In this document: piece by piece, positions 53,110 through 62,094 of the stretch | Layout of the letters: every line of letters begins with the position of its first letter | How positions within the stretch are numbered: the stretch's first letter is position 1 | Source of the DNA: Oscillospiraceae bacterium | Lineage (GTDB): Bacteria > Bacillota > Clostridia > UMGS1810 | Direction: 5' to 3' | Assembly (NCBI GenBank): GCA_021629085.1 | Contig: JAJXRJ010000002.1 | Coordinates: forward strand, 45,503-109,502 | Length of the DNA: 64,000 bases | The notes under the pieces: generated by a model | Told to the model about the DNA's origin: nothing | The model's database searches: none | The model's input: the letters and a program-made list of their open reading frames with translations, nothing else | Program-made: the position numbers and the translations under genes

Positions 53110-53883
53110 TCACTCAGATGGATACGCCACTTGTTTTAAATAATCCAGGCTTTGAAAATAGTATTCCAGCTTGGAGGATAAAAACGGCTCGCTGATCTGC
53201 TCCATTTGCTCCACCACCTCCGGCCGTTTGACGGCCAGATAGAACGCGTCCTTCATGGGCGCATAGCAAAACAGGTGCATGATTTTTAACGCCTCCAAAG
53301 AAATGGGGCGCAAGTGGTCCTGTTTACATCCGCCGCACACCGCGCCGCCGTTTTCAATGTCAAACCAGCCCAAGTCCGAAGCCTTGCCGCAATGCACACA
53401 GGCCTGCGTTTGCGGGCCAAACCCGGCCGCCGCGGCGCTTCGCAGCTCAAACAGCACCTTTAACCGCCTGCACTCTAAAAAAACACCGCTTCCCGACGCG
53501 TTTTTTTCCGCGTTTTCCAAAAAGTAAAACGTGTTTAACAAAAACCGGAAATACTCCGCGTCCCCCTGGGTGTAATCCGCAAGATTGCCCGCAACCTGGG
53601 CAAAATATGTAGCAAAGCTCACCTTTTCCACCGCGGTGCGCAAATTGTAAAAATTGCTGACCACCTGCGCGGACGAGACATAATAAAAGCCGGCTTTCCC
53701 CGAAAGCTCCAGCTCACTGTAGCAAAAAGGCTGCAACGCCGCGAAATCCTTGTGCTTTAAGCTTCGGATCCCCTTGGACATTGCAGTCAGCTTTTGCATA
53801 TCGCGCGTCAGGATGGTAAACAGAGCGTCGTTTTCATTTAATTTGATCTTCTTTAAAATCAAACCCTGTGTTTTGAGATTCAT
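53110..53883 (-). CDS. recO: DNA repair protein RecO
   Basis: Loads RecA with RecR at single-strand gaps. 257 residues from the ATG giving MNLKTQGLILKK, the family's standard start; codons upstream belong to yqzL. An N-terminal OB fold (about 1-80) is followed by a helical domain with a zinc site CVHC...CGGC (about residues 158-182). It overlaps yqzL by 50 bases in another frame. Last gene of the era operon. Confidence 0.92.
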   Translation of the reverse strand: MNLKTQGLILKKIKLNENDALFTILTRDMQKLTAMSKGIRSLKHKDFAALQPFCYSELELSGKAGFYYVSSAQVVSNFYNLRTAVEKVSFATYFAQVAGNLADYTQGDAEYFRFLLNTFYFLENAEKNASGSGVFLECRRLKVLFELRSAAAAGFGPQTQACVHCGKASDLGWFDIENGGAVCGGCKQDHLRPISLEALKIMHLFCYAPMKDAFYLAVKRPEVVEQMEQISEPFLSSKLEYYFQSLDYLKQVAYPSE

Positions 53884-53986
53884 CCTGTGGTTTCCTTTCA
53901 GCCTGGTCACCGGTCTGCTTATAGGCCAAATAGCTCTCTACGCTGCCGGTATTTTTAAATACATTCCAAAAAAAGTTGTCGTCCAT
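53834..53986 (-). CDS. yqzL: YqzL-like small protein
   Basis: 50-residue frame, MDDNFFWNVFKNTGSVESYL at its start, matching the YqzL family (FWxxFxxTG-x-x-x-YLxYK). Its position between era and recO is the same as in Bacillus. GGGGGAAATC lies about 9 bases before the ATG. The tail is polar and runs 50 bases into recO in a different frame. The function is unknown in the family. Confidence 0.75.
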   Translation of the reverse strand: MDDNFFWNVFKNTGSVESYLAYKQTGDQAERKPQDESQNTGFDFKEDQIK

Positions 53987-54070
53987 TTTGGATTTCCCCC
54001 GCTTTCGTTTACTGCTGTTAGGGTTTCCAAAACCAATGTTTGCTATGTTGTCAATCCTTTCTAATTTCAG

Positions 54071-54949
54071 TCAATTTTGGGAAAGCCCAAATTCTTTTAA
54101 CAGATAGTTGGAATTGCGCCAGTCTTTTTTCACCTTCACCCAAAGCTCTAAAAACACTTGTGTTTCAAGCATTTTTTCACACTCCTTTCGCGCAAGATAG
54201 CCAATTTTTTTCAGCGTCTTTCCGCCGCTGCCAATGATGATGCCCTTGTGCGATTCCTTTTCGCAAAAGATGTTTGCGCTGATGCTTGTAAGCTTGTCCC
54301 CTTCTTTCATTTTGACAATTTCAATGGCAATGCCGTGCGGCACCTCTTTGTCCAAAAGCCGCAGCATTTTTTCCCGGATGATCTCGGCCACAATCTGCTT
54401 TTCGGGCTGGTCGGTCACCATGTCCTCCGGATAGTACATGGGCCCTTCGGGCAGCGCTTCAAAGATGGCCGATTTGACCAGCTCCAGCCCATCGCCCGTT
54501 TTGGCGCTGATGGGAAGGATTTGCAAAAAGCTGCGCACCTTGCTGTACTTCTCTATCACCGGCAAAAGCTTGTCCTTTTTTACGGTGTCGCATTTGTTTA
54601 TCACCAAAATGGCGGGAAGGGGTTTGGAGCGCTCCAAAATTTCTAACTCCGAAGCGCGGATTTCTTCGGTTGGCTCTGTCACCGCAATGAGCACATCCGC
54701 CTCGCCGATGGTTTCGTTCACGGCCTTGATCATGGTTTCGCCCAATTTGTTTTTGGGACGGTGATAGCCCGGCGTGTCCAAAAACACCGCCTGCATATTG
54801 GGCTCGGACAAAATGCCCAAAATCTTGCCCCGCGTGGTTTGCGGCTTGGGCGAGATGATGGCAATTTTTTGCCCGATGAGCGCGTTTAGCAGCGTGGTTT
54901 TCCCCACGTTTGGAATCCCAATAATCCCCACATATCCAGATTTGTACAT
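54071..54949 (-). CDS. era: GTPase Era
   Basis: Ribosome-assembly GTPase that binds the 3' end of 16S rRNA. 292 residues. G1 GIPNVGKTT (Thr in place of the usual Ser after the Lys), switch TTRGKILG, DTPGYHRP, NKCD. The C-terminal KH domain (about 195-285) has GIIIGSGGKTLKKIG. Its start follows ybeY by 6 bases. Confidence 0.95.
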   Translation of the reverse strand: MYKSGYVGIIGIPNVGKTTLLNALIGQKIAIISPKPQTTRGKILGILSEPNMQAVFLDTPGYHRPKNKLGETMIKAVNETIGEADVLIAVTEPTEEIRASELEILERSKPLPAILVINKCDTVKKDKLLPVIEKYSKVRSFLQILPISAKTGDGLELVKSAIFEALPEGPMYYPEDMVTDQPEKQIVAEIIREKMLRLLDKEVPHGIAIEIVKMKEGDKLTSISANIFCEKESHKGIIIGSGGKTLKKIGYLARKECEKMLETQVFLELWVKVKKDWRNSNYLLKEFGLSQN

Positions 54950-54955
54950 GCCCTT

Positions 54956-55441
54956 TTACTCCCTTGTCAAATTGAGCGCCGCCATAACCGCCTCTTCTTT
55001 TTCGCGCATCAAGGCGCGCTCCTGTTTTTTTTCATGGTCATATCCCAAAAGGTGCAGCACGCTGTGGCAGGTGAGATACCCCACCTCCCGCTCAAACGAA
55101 TGGCCGTATTCCGCCGCCTGCAGCGCGGCCTGTTCCAGCGACAGCACCATGTCGCCCAAAAGCAGGAACCCATCGCAGTAGTCCCCCGCACAGTCGTCCA
55201 TCTCGCCGTTTAAGAACTCCAGCATGGGAAAGGACAATACGTCGGTGGACGCGTCCACCCCCCGCTGTGCGCGGTTGATTTCCCGTATGGAAGGGTTGTC
55301 CGTCAAAAGCACATTTAGCTCCGCATCCTTTGTAAACCCCTCGGATAAAAGCGTCTGCTCTGCCACAGCTTTTATGAGCGACAAAAGCTTGTCCGGCACC
55401 AAAATACGTTCCTGTTCATTGGTAAATTCCAGTTTGAGCAT
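54956..55441 (-). CDS. ybeY: endoribonuclease/rRNA maturation factor YbeY
   Basis: Zinc endonuclease involved in 16S 3'-end processing and ribosome quality control. 161 residues. The zinc-binding HxxxHxxxxxH is clear in CHSVLHLLGYDHE (about residue 126). INRAQRGVDASTDVLSF is the family substrate motif. It starts 3 bases after phoH ends. No diacylglycerol kinase or cytidine deaminase gene lies between it and era. Confidence 0.94.
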   Translation of the reverse strand: MLKLEFTNEQERILVPDKLLSLIKAVAEQTLLSEGFTKDAELNVLLTDNPSIREINRAQRGVDASTDVLSFPMLEFLNGEMDDCAGDYCDGFLLLGDMVLSLEQAALQAAEYGHSFEREVGYLTCHSVLHLLGYDHEKKQERALMREKEEAVMAALNLTRE

Positions 55442-55444
55442 GGA

Positions 55445-56425
55445 TTACCGCCCCTTTTTCTCCGCTTGACGCGCGGCTTTTTTTTGTTCGTATTGGTCAT
55501 ATGCCTTGATAATTTTCTGCACCAGCTGGTGCCGCACCACATCGCGGCCGCTTAAGTAGCAAAATTTGATGTCGTCAATGTGCCGAAGCACCCGCTCCAC
55601 CTCTTTTAACCCCGACTTTTTCCCATCCGGCAGGTCAATCTGCGTCACGTCGCCGGTCACAATCACTTTGGATTGGAAGCCAATGCGGGTTAAAAACATT
55701 TTCATCTGCTCGGGCGTGGTGTTTTGCGCCTCGTCTAAAATAATAAAGCTGTCGTCTAAGGTGCGGCCCCGCATATATGCCAGCGGCGCCACTTCAATGC
55801 TCCCCTTTTCCACATGCTTTTGGTAGGTCTCCATGCCAAACATCTCATAGAGCGCGTCGTATAGCGGGCGCAAATACGGATCCACCTTGTTTTGCAGGTC
55901 GCCGGGCAAAAACCCCAGCTTTTCGCCGGCCTCCACCGCCGGGCGGGTGAGGATGATGCGCGACACTTCCTTGTTTTTAAACGCCTTGACCGCCATGGCA
56001 ACCGCAAGGTAGGTCTTTCCCGTACCAGCCGGCCCAATGCCGAAGGTAATGGTGTTATTGCGGATGGCATCAATATATTGCTTCTGCCCCAGCGTTTTGC
56101 TCTTGATGGGCTTTCCCCGCGCGGTGATGCAGATGCAGTCGCTGCCGTAAAGCTGCGACTGGTCTACGCCGTCTTTCACATTTTGGATGGTGTAGGCCAC
56201 CATCTGGTCGGTGAGCGCCTCTTCGGTTTCCAAAATCCGGTCCAGGCTCTCGATGGCCTGTTTGGCCAGCCCGGCATTTTTTTCGTCGCCCGAAATTTTT
56301 ATGGTTTCATCGCGGTTGACAATGGTAACGCCAAATTCGTTCTGAATGGTTTTTATATTTTTATCAAATGCTCCAAAAACGGCCATCACCCGTTCGTTGT
56401 TTTTTAATGTTACGGTTTTTTCCAA
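55445..56425 (-). CDS. phoH: PhoH family protein (PhoH/PhoL)
   Basis: ATPase of the PhoH family, usually adjacent to ybeY. 326 residues. An N-terminal KH-like region precedes the P-loop GPAGTGKTYLAVAMAV (about residue 128) and Walker B FIILDEAQNTTPEQMKMF. TGDVTQIDLP and a helicase-like RTPxV region (RILTRPAVEAGEKLG) follow. The C terminus is basic. Its role in RNA metabolism is inferred from the family. Confidence 0.93.
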   Translation of the reverse strand: MEKTVTLKNNERVMAVFGAFDKNIKTIQNEFGVTIVNRDETIKISGDEKNAGLAKQAIESLDRILETEEALTDQMVAYTIQNVKDGVDQSQLYGSDCICITARGKPIKSKTLGQKQYIDAIRNNTITFGIGPAGTGKTYLAVAMAVKAFKNKEVSRIILTRPAVEAGEKLGFLPGDLQNKVDPYLRPLYDALYEMFGMETYQKHVEKGSIEVAPLAYMRGRTLDDSFIILDEAQNTTPEQMKMFLTRIGFQSKVIVTGDVTQIDLPDGKKSGLKEVERVLRHIDDIKFCYLSGRDVVRHQLVQKIIKAYDQYEQKKAARQAEKKGR

Positions 56426-56442
56426 ATTGTAAGTCCTCCTAG

Positions 56443-57630
56443 TTAATGTCCAATTTCTACGCGCTGCCCAATTTCCTCAATGCAGGTATAGGCCACCGTC
56501 ACCTGCACGTTCCCGTTTGCAAGGTCCATATGCTCGACGTTGCGTTCCACAATCACCGCGTCTTTTTCCAGCACATCCTCAATTTCCTTTTGCAGTTTTT
56601 TTGCGCCAATGGAAATGGCTTCCTCTTTGGTGAGCGGCGTGTCAATCCGCTGCTTTTCATGGTAGACATGCCGGTAAAACGTGATAGGGAGCGGGTGGTT
56701 TGCGCCAAGCCTTAGCTGGTGCTCGCTTATTTCCTCGTCATAATAGGAAAATGGGATTTTTTTATTCCAATATAATAATACATCAAAACCAAACAAATTT
56801 ACAGTGTTTTTTGAAATTTTTTTTTCGGTTTTTTGATATGTGGTGTTAACCAGCGGGAATTCCTCGCTTTTTTCATACCACGTCCTCGCTTTTATACTTC
56901 CCGTGGAGTTGACATATTTATACCCTTGCTGGTTGCTTGAAAGCACGCCGCTGATTAAAAGGTCGCCCTCGTTTACCACATCGCCCTCTTTTATTACGCG
57001 CTCGCCCGCTTTGGCAATCACCTGGGTGATCAGCCCGCTTTTTTTGGCCACAATGTTGGATGGCGTGTCTTTATCTACAATCTCAGGCGGGATCACCCGT
57101 TCGCGCACCTCCACCACCGCTTTGGTGCCGCGGATGTCCACCCAAATCCAGGAAAGCTTGTCAAGCTTTAAGAGCATGTCGTTTTGCAGCTTGCCCGCAT
57201 CCACGCCATAGCGCAGGCTGCCTTTTGAAAACCCAACCTCAGAGAGCGCGGTGAGGATTTCCGACTCTTTCACCTTGTCGTTCCCCACCACCTCAATCGA
57301 CCAGATAAACGAGGTGAGATACAAAAACAGAAGCAGCGCGGCGGCCGCGCCAATGACAAAGGCCTTTCGCTTTTTGCTTTTGGCAAGCACAAACGGCAGG
57401 CCTGCCCGCTCTAAAATCTTTACTTTGGACCGGGTTTTATACGCCGCCGGCCGCACCGACTTAAACCCGCGGATGCTCATTTTCATATGGATGGAATGTT
57501 CGCTCTCCGACTTGATGTCCCAAAGATAGATATTGCGCTTGAGCGCGGTGTTGATAAACCGCTCTAAAAAAAAGCCGCGGACGCTCACAATCACGAACCC
57601 GCGTATGTAATTTAAAAGTTTGATGACCAT
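56443..57630 (-). CDS. yqfD: sporulation protein YqfD
   Basis: 395 residues, expressed in the mother cell in Bacillus, needed for normal sporulation. N-terminal soluble segment (LLNYIRGFVIVSVRGFFLERFIN), a transmembrane segment at about 91-108, then an extracytoplasmic part with a POTRA/FtsQ-like region (SIEVVGNDKVKESEIL) and a beta-barrel-hybrid-like section. It follows yqfC by 9 bases, the standard yqfCD pair. Confidence 0.92.
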   Translation of the reverse strand: MVIKLLNYIRGFVIVSVRGFFLERFINTALKRNIYLWDIKSESEHSIHMKMSIRGFKSVRPAAYKTRSKVKILERAGLPFVLAKSKKRKAFVIGAAAALLLFLYLTSFIWSIEVVGNDKVKESEILTALSEVGFSKGSLRYGVDAGKLQNDMLLKLDKLSWIWVDIRGTKAVVEVRERVIPPEIVDKDTPSNIVAKKSGLITQVIAKAGERVIKEGDVVNEGDLLISGVLSSNQQGYKYVNSTGSIKARTWYEKSEEFPLVNTTYQKTEKKISKNTVNLFGFDVLLYWNKKIPFSYYDEEISEHQLRLGANHPLPITFYRHVYHEKQRIDTPLTKEEAISIGAKKLQKEIEDVLEKDAVIVERNVEHMDLANGNVQVTVAYTCIEEIGQRVEIGH

Positions 57631-57639
57631 ATGCTCCCC

Positions 57640-57909
57640 TCAATCATAAATCACGGAATGGATTTCGCCCGAAATACTCAAATCCTCCAACGTGATAAAG
57701 TCGATGGCGAGGTTCCTCCCCTCCACCTTGATGGTAAACTCGCTGGTGTTGACCCGCACAAATGCGTCGCTGTATTCAATAATGCCCTTGTAGTTTTCAA
57801 TCAGCACATTGAGGTTGGAATCTAACACAACCCGCGGCGCGTTCATCACAATTTCCGCGGGTAAGTCCAAAACTTCCTTTAATTTTTTGCGCATTTTTCG
57901 CTTTGCCAT
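57640..57909 (-). CDS. yqfC: YqfC family sporulation protein
   Basis: 89 residues, mostly beta, with basic N terminus (MAKRKMRKKLKEVLDLP) and repeated I/V-rich strands (NVLIENYKGIIEY). GGAGG precedes the ATG. It heads the run yqfC-yqfD-phoH-ybeY-era-yqzL-recO. In Bacillus it is under sigma-E; no sigma-E promoter is convincing here. Confidence 0.9.
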   Translation of the reverse strand: MAKRKMRKKLKEVLDLPAEIVMNAPRVVLDSNLNVLIENYKGIIEYSDAFVRVNTSEFTIKVEGRNLAIDFITLEDLSISGEIHSVIYD

Positions 57910-58017
57910 GTAAAAAATTCCTCCGTATCGTTTGTTAAAACCGTTTTTTATCTCTTTTCAATGTATGTTTAAATCGGCCCCTTTATGAATATACATGGAG
58001 GAAAAGGGGGAATTTAA

Positions 58018-59097
58018 GTGAAAAAATTGCGCATCGTATTTCCGCTCCTTGCCATTTTCGCGCTTTGCGTGCTGTCAAACGACGTGCTTGCCGCCGCCAA
58101 AGATGCGGTCAACACCTGCTTGTATATCCTGCTGCCTTCCCTGTTCCCATTTTTTGTGCTGTCGCGTATGTTTATCCTCTCCGGCGGCCCGGCGGCCCTT
58201 GGGCGCTATCTTGGCTTTATGATGCGGCCGCTGTTTGGCATCCGCGGCAGCGGCAGCACGGCATTTTTGCTGGGCATCCTAAGCGGCTATCCGGTGGGGG
58301 CAAAAACCGCCTGCGACCTGTGGGAGACAGGGGCAATCAGCAAAGACGAGGCGCAAAATTTGCTGGGCTTTTGCAACAACTCCGGCCCGCTGTTTTTAAT
58401 TGGCGCGGTGGGCGTGGGGATGTTTGGCAGCCGGCGCGTGGGGCTGTTTTTGTATGCGGTGCACGTGCTCTCGTCCATCACGGTCGGCATTTTAACCAAA
58501 TGGCGCATCCAGGATAAACCCAAACAAGACACAAGCATCCGGCCTGCGCCGCCAGCAGGCGCCCAGGCCGTGTTTACCGCCGCGGTGGAAGAGAGCGTCC
58601 GGGTCATTTTAACCGTGTGCGGCTATGTAATCTTTTTTGCGGTTATTATTGAATTTTTAGAAAAGCTGCCCATCCCCGGTGTGTTCCGCCCGCTTGTAAA
58701 CGGCGTGTTTGAAATGACCACCGCCGTGCGGCTGGTTTGCCAGGACGGCGCGTTTGGCTTTCATCAAAAACTGATTTTAGTGTCTGCCATTGCCGGCTGG
58801 GCGGGCCTTTCGGTGCACTTCCAAACGCGCGGGATCCTTATAAAAACACCGCTCTCGTTTCAAACATACCTGCTCACAAAAATCATACACAGCGCGGTTT
58901 CTGCCATATACGCCGCAGCGCTATTGCAGTTTTTCCCGCTTACGCAAGAAGTGTTTGCCCCATCTGCCGCATCCGCGCAAGCCCCGGCCTGGACAGCGTT
59001 TGTGCTCATTGTCATCACCCAGTGCATTTTTGTTCTCTATTGCCTTTTTTGCTTAGACCATAACCTCCGTCCAAAAAGGCGGAACCGGGCGCTTTAA
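58018..59097 (+). CDS. ylbJ: sporulation integral membrane protein YlbJ
   Basis: 359 residues, about eight transmembrane segments. Nucleoside-recognition-like family motifs are GILSGYPVGAKTACDLWE and CNNSGPLFLIG. YlbJ is required for resistant spore formation in Bacillus. The GTG start has GGGGG 7 bases upstream. It is divergent from yqfC across 108 bases. A second TM bundle from about residue 195 continues to the C terminus. Confidence 0.92.
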   Translation: MKKLRIVFPLLAIFALCVLSNDVLAAAKDAVNTCLYILLPSLFPFFVLSRMFILSGGPAALGRYLGFMMRPLFGIRGSGSTAFLLGILSGYPVGAKTACDLWETGAISKDEAQNLLGFCNNSGPLFLIGAVGVGMFGSRRVGLFLYAVHVLSSITVGILTKWRIQDKPKQDTSIRPAPPAGAQAVFTAAVEESVRVILTVCGYVIFFAVIIEFLEKLPIPGVFRPLVNGVFEMTTAVRLVCQDGAFGFHQKLILVSAIAGWAGLSVHFQTRGILIKTPLSFQTYLLTKIIHSAVSAIYAAALLQFFPLTQEVFAPSAASAQAPAWTAFVLIVITQCIFVLYCLFCLDHNLRPKRRNRAL

Positions 59098-59163
59098 AAA
59101 CAGGAATGAATTTTTAAAACAAGCATATAATTTTGTATATGATTTTTACGAGGAGTGTCTAAC

Positions 59164-59655
59164 ATGATTACAGCAATTAACATGAAAAAAACAAAACGGT
59201 TTTTGCTCTGTTTGGCCATCAGCCTGGGTGTGGGCGCGCTTTCCAGCCTGCTTATAAAAAACGCCTATGAATTTTACAGCGCGCTTATTTTGCCGGCATT
59301 TGCGCCAAAAGCCTGGGTGTTCCCGGTGGTTTGGACCATCCTCTATGTGCTGATGGGCATTGCCTCTTACCTGGTGGCAAGGGATGGGCTGGACAAATCG
59401 GGCGTACGCGAGGCCATCCGGCTTTACGCTTTAAACCTCATCTTCCTGTTTTTGTGGCCCCTGCTCTTTTTTAAATTCCATTTAGTCGGCTTTTCCGCCA
59501 TCTGGATTGTGCTGTCGCTTGTCATTGCCGCTGTCATGGCAGTGCGGTTTTACGACATTCACAAAGCGGCGGGCGGCATGATGGGCCTGTTGGTTTTGTG
59601 GATTTTATTCGCCGCCATTTTAAATGTCTCCATTTGGTGGCTGAACAAGGCATAA
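59164..59655 (+). CDS. TspO/MBR family protein
   Basis: 163 residues, five transmembrane helices, tryptophan-rich sensory protein/peripheral benzodiazepine receptor family. Typical PAFAPKAWVFPVVWTILYVLMG is shortened here to the core PKAWVFPVVWTILY. ATG with AGGAG 8 bases upstream; the GTG three codons earlier overlaps that site. The ligand (porphyrin or other) is unknown. Monocistronic with a strong terminator. Confidence 0.88.
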   Translation: MITAINMKKTKRFLLCLAISLGVGALSSLLIKNAYEFYSALILPAFAPKAWVFPVVWTILYVLMGIASYLVARDGLDKSGVREAIRLYALNLIFLFLWPLLFFKFHLVGFSAIWIVLSLVIAAVMAVRFYDIHKAAGGMMGLLVLWILFAAILNVSIWWLNKA

Positions 59656-59690
59656 AAAAAGGACGGCCAAATTCTGGCCGTCCTTTTTTT
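59654..59690. terminator. bidirectional terminator after the TspO gene
   Basis: A 16-base perfect stem with arms ending GGACGGCCA/TGGCCGTCC, a 5-base loop and A/T tracts on both sides, shared with the convergent sugar-isomerase-like gene. Confidence 0.92.
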
Positions 59691-60537
59691 ACAGTCGGTT
59701 TAAAATTTGCTTTAATGCGTCCACCGCCATGCGGAATTTTTCCTCCGTATCCTGCGACACCTTTTCCCGCTCGCGGCCGGCTTCCAGCTTGGAAAGCCCC
59801 ACAAAGTGCGCAAGGTGCGGCTCTAATGACAAGAAGCCGTCAAAGCCTTTTTCCTTTAGCGCGCCCAAAATTTCGGGCACCTTGCCAATTCCATGTCCCG
59901 CGGGGACCACCACCCCGTCTTCGCCCGCGTCTTTGATGTGCATATATTCGATGTAGGGCAGCAGAAGCTCAAATGCTTCCGGATAGGTGGAAACGCCGCA
60001 CTGCACAAAGTTTGCCGGGTCAAACACCGCCTTTAGCGTTTCGCTGCCGATGCTCTCAAGAATGTCCAGGCACCGTTTGTCGGTGTCGCCGTAAATGCCC
60101 TTTTCATTTTCGTGCAAAAGCGTTAAGCCCGAGCCCTTGGCAGTATCCACAAACATCTGCATGCGTTTTAGCACCTCGTCCCGGTAATTGGCAGGGTCCT
60201 CCCCTTCCGGGATGTAAAAGCTGAACAGGCGGATGTATTGGGTGTCCAAAATCTTTGCAATTTCTATCACATTGCGAAATACCGCAAGGTGGTCGTCCAT
60301 GGGGCTGGTAATTTTAATTTTCCCAATGGGCGAGCCCACCGACGAAATCTTCACGCCGTTTTGATCCAGCTGCCGTTTGATTTGTTTGGCCTCGTCCGGC
60401 GTATAGGTGGAAATATTTTTCCCATCAATGCCGCGCACCTCAATGTGATGGATGCCGCAGTCTTTGATGACCCGCATTTGGATGTCCAGCGCGGGGTTGA
60501 TCTCATCTGCAAATGCCGAAAGTGTAAAGTTTGCCAT
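59689..60537 (-). CDS. sugar phosphate isomerase/epimerase-like TIM-barrel protein
   Basis: 282 residues, xylose-isomerase-like AP2 barrel. Metal-binding residues are visible: Glu in LLHENE, Asp in KAVFDPANF, His in YMHIKD, and Glu in SLEPHL. A GGGAGGAG site precedes the ATG giving MANFTLSAFADEI. It follows glyS by 21 bases on the same strand. The sugar substrate is unknown; such proteins often act in sugar or inositol catabolism. Confidence 0.85.
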   Translation of the reverse strand: MANFTLSAFADEINPALDIQMRVIKDCGIHHIEVRGIDGKNISTYTPDEAKQIKRQLDQNGVKISSVGSPIGKIKITSPMDDHLAVFRNVIEIAKILDTQYIRLFSFYIPEGEDPANYRDEVLKRMQMFVDTAKGSGLTLLHENEKGIYGDTDKRCLDILESIGSETLKAVFDPANFVQCGVSTYPEAFELLLPYIEYMHIKDAGEDGVVVPAGHGIGKVPEILGALKEKGFDGFLSLEPHLAHFVGLSKLEAGREREKVSQDTEEKFRMAVDALKQILNRL

Positions 60538-60558
60538 ACTTCTTACTCCTCCCAATCA

Positions 60559-61962
60559 TTAAAACTCCAGTTTTTCTAAAATATAGGGCACAATTTCTTC
60601 AAATTTAAGCGTCACCTGCTCCATGCTGTCGCGGTCCCGCACCGTCACCGCGCCGGTTTCTTCCGATTCAAAATCATATGTGATACAAAACGGCGTGCCG
60701 ATTTCATCCTGCCGGCGGTAGCGCTTGCCAATGCTGCCCGTTTCGTCAAATTCGCACACAAAGTGCTTAGAGAGCATGTCATACAGCTCGCCCGCTTTGC
60801 CGGACAGCTTTTTGGAGAGCGGCAGCACAGCGGCCTTGATGGGCGCAAGCGCGGGATGCAGATGCATTACCACGCGGCTGTCGGTATCGGAAAGCTGCTC
60901 CTCGTCGTAAGCCTCCACCAAAAATGCCAGCGCCACGCGGTCGGCGCCCAAAGACGGCTCAATGCAATACGGCACATAGTGCTCATTGGTCGCCGGGTCG
61001 TGATATTCCATATTTTCGCCCGAAAACTCCATGTGCTGCTTTAGGTCAAAATCGGTGCGGTCGGCAATGCCCCACAGCTCGCCCCAGCCAAAGGGGAACA
61101 AAAACTCAATGTCGGTTGTGGCATTGGAATAGTGCGAAAGCTCTTCTTTTTCGTGGTCGCGCAGCTTGATGTTTTCCTCTTTGATGCCGAGGCTTAAAAG
61201 GAAGTGCTTGCACTGGTCTTTCCAGTAGGAAAACCACGTTAAGTCCTCGCCCGGCTTGCAGAAAAACTCCAGCTCCATCTGCTCAAACTCACGTGTGCGG
61301 AAGGTGAAGTTGCCCGGCGTAATCTCATTGCGGAACGATTTCCCCACCTGGCCTATGCCAAACGGGATTTTTTTGCGGGTGGTGCGCTGCACATTTTTAA
61401 AGTTGACAAAAATGCCCTGCGCCGTTTCGGGGCGGAGGAAAATTTCTGACTTGGAATCCTCCGTCACACCCTGGAAGGTTTTAAACATCAAATTGAATTT
61501 GCGGATTTCGGTGTAATTGACCTTGCCGCATTTTGGGCAGGGGACCTGATGTTCCATCACAAACTGGAACATTTTGTCGCTGTCCCAGCCGTCCACCACC
61601 ACGGTTTCCCCTTTGTCGTGGAAATAGTCCTCAATCAGCTTGTCGGCCCGAAACCGGCTTTTGCACTCCTTACAGTCCATTAAGGGATCGCTAAACCCCC
61701 CCACGTGGCCCGAGGCCACCCAGGTTTTCGGGTTCATCAAAATGGCGGCGTCCAGCCCCACGTTGTATTTGGATTCGTGGATAAACTTTTTCCACCACGC
61801 CCGTTTCACATTGTTTTTAAACTCCACGCCCAAAGGGCCGTAATCCCAAGTGTTTGCCAGCCCGCCGTAGATTTCCGAGCCGGGATACACATAGCCCCTG
61901 CTTTTGCAAAGCGCTACGATTTTTTCCATTGATTTATCGGTATTGACCATTGTTTCTGCCAT
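60559..61962 (-). CDS. glyS: glycyl-tRNA synthetase, single-chain class II
   Basis: Charges tRNA-Gly. 467 residues, the alpha2 GlyQS-type enzyme. [18 protein letters not shown] (motif 1 region), [19 protein letters not shown] (motif 2), and EPSLGADR (motif 3) are visible, with two CxxC pairs (CKEC and CPKC) for an insertion zinc site. The start is the ATG after GGGAAAGGA, giving the family start [13 protein letters not shown]. It begins right after a strong promoter and heads an operon with the TIM-barrel protein. Confidence 0.94.
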   Translation of the reverse strand: MAETMVNTDKSMEKIVALCKSRGYVYPGSEIYGGLANTWDYGPLGVEFKNNVKRAWWKKFIHESKYNVGLDAAILMNPKTWVASGHVGGFSDPLMDCKECKSRFRADKLIEDYFHDKGETVVVDGWDSDKMFQFVMEHQVPCPKCGKVNYTEIRKFNLMFKTFQGVTEDSKSEIFLRPETAQGIFVNFKNVQRTTRKKIPFGIGQVGKSFRNEITPGNFTFRTREFEQMELEFFCKPGEDLTWFSYWKDQCKHFLLSLGIKEENIKLRDHEKEELSHYSNATTDIEFLFPFGWGELWGIADRTDFDLKQHMEFSGENMEYHDPATNEHYVPYCIEPSLGADRVALAFLVEAYDEEQLSDTDSRVVMHLHPALAPIKAAVLPLSKKLSGKAGELYDMLSKHFVCEFDETGSIGKRYRRQDEIGTPFCITYDFESEETGAVTVRDRDSMEQVTLKFEEIVPYILEKLEF

Positions 61963-62010
61963 TTCCTTTCCCAAAATGTAGACTTTTTTTCCGCGCACAA
62001 TCATATAGAT

Positions 62011-62039
62011 AGTTTAGCGAAAGCCGGGCGCTTTGTCAA
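62011..62039 (-). promoter_or_regulatory. sigma-A promoter of glyS
   Basis: The minus strand has perfect TTGACA, a 17-base spacer and TAAACT, with a predicted start about 42 bases before the ATG. No T-box leader is present between them. Confidence 0.78.
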
Positions 62040-62094
62040 GGCAAATTTTCTTTTCTTGGCACATTTGCCCAATTTTTTGTCCACGGAGGGTCTC

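Noticed and set aside
61963..62010. T-box leader before glyS
   Set aside because: The predicted leader is about 42 bases, far too short for a T-box, and lacks its conserved stem-antiterminator.
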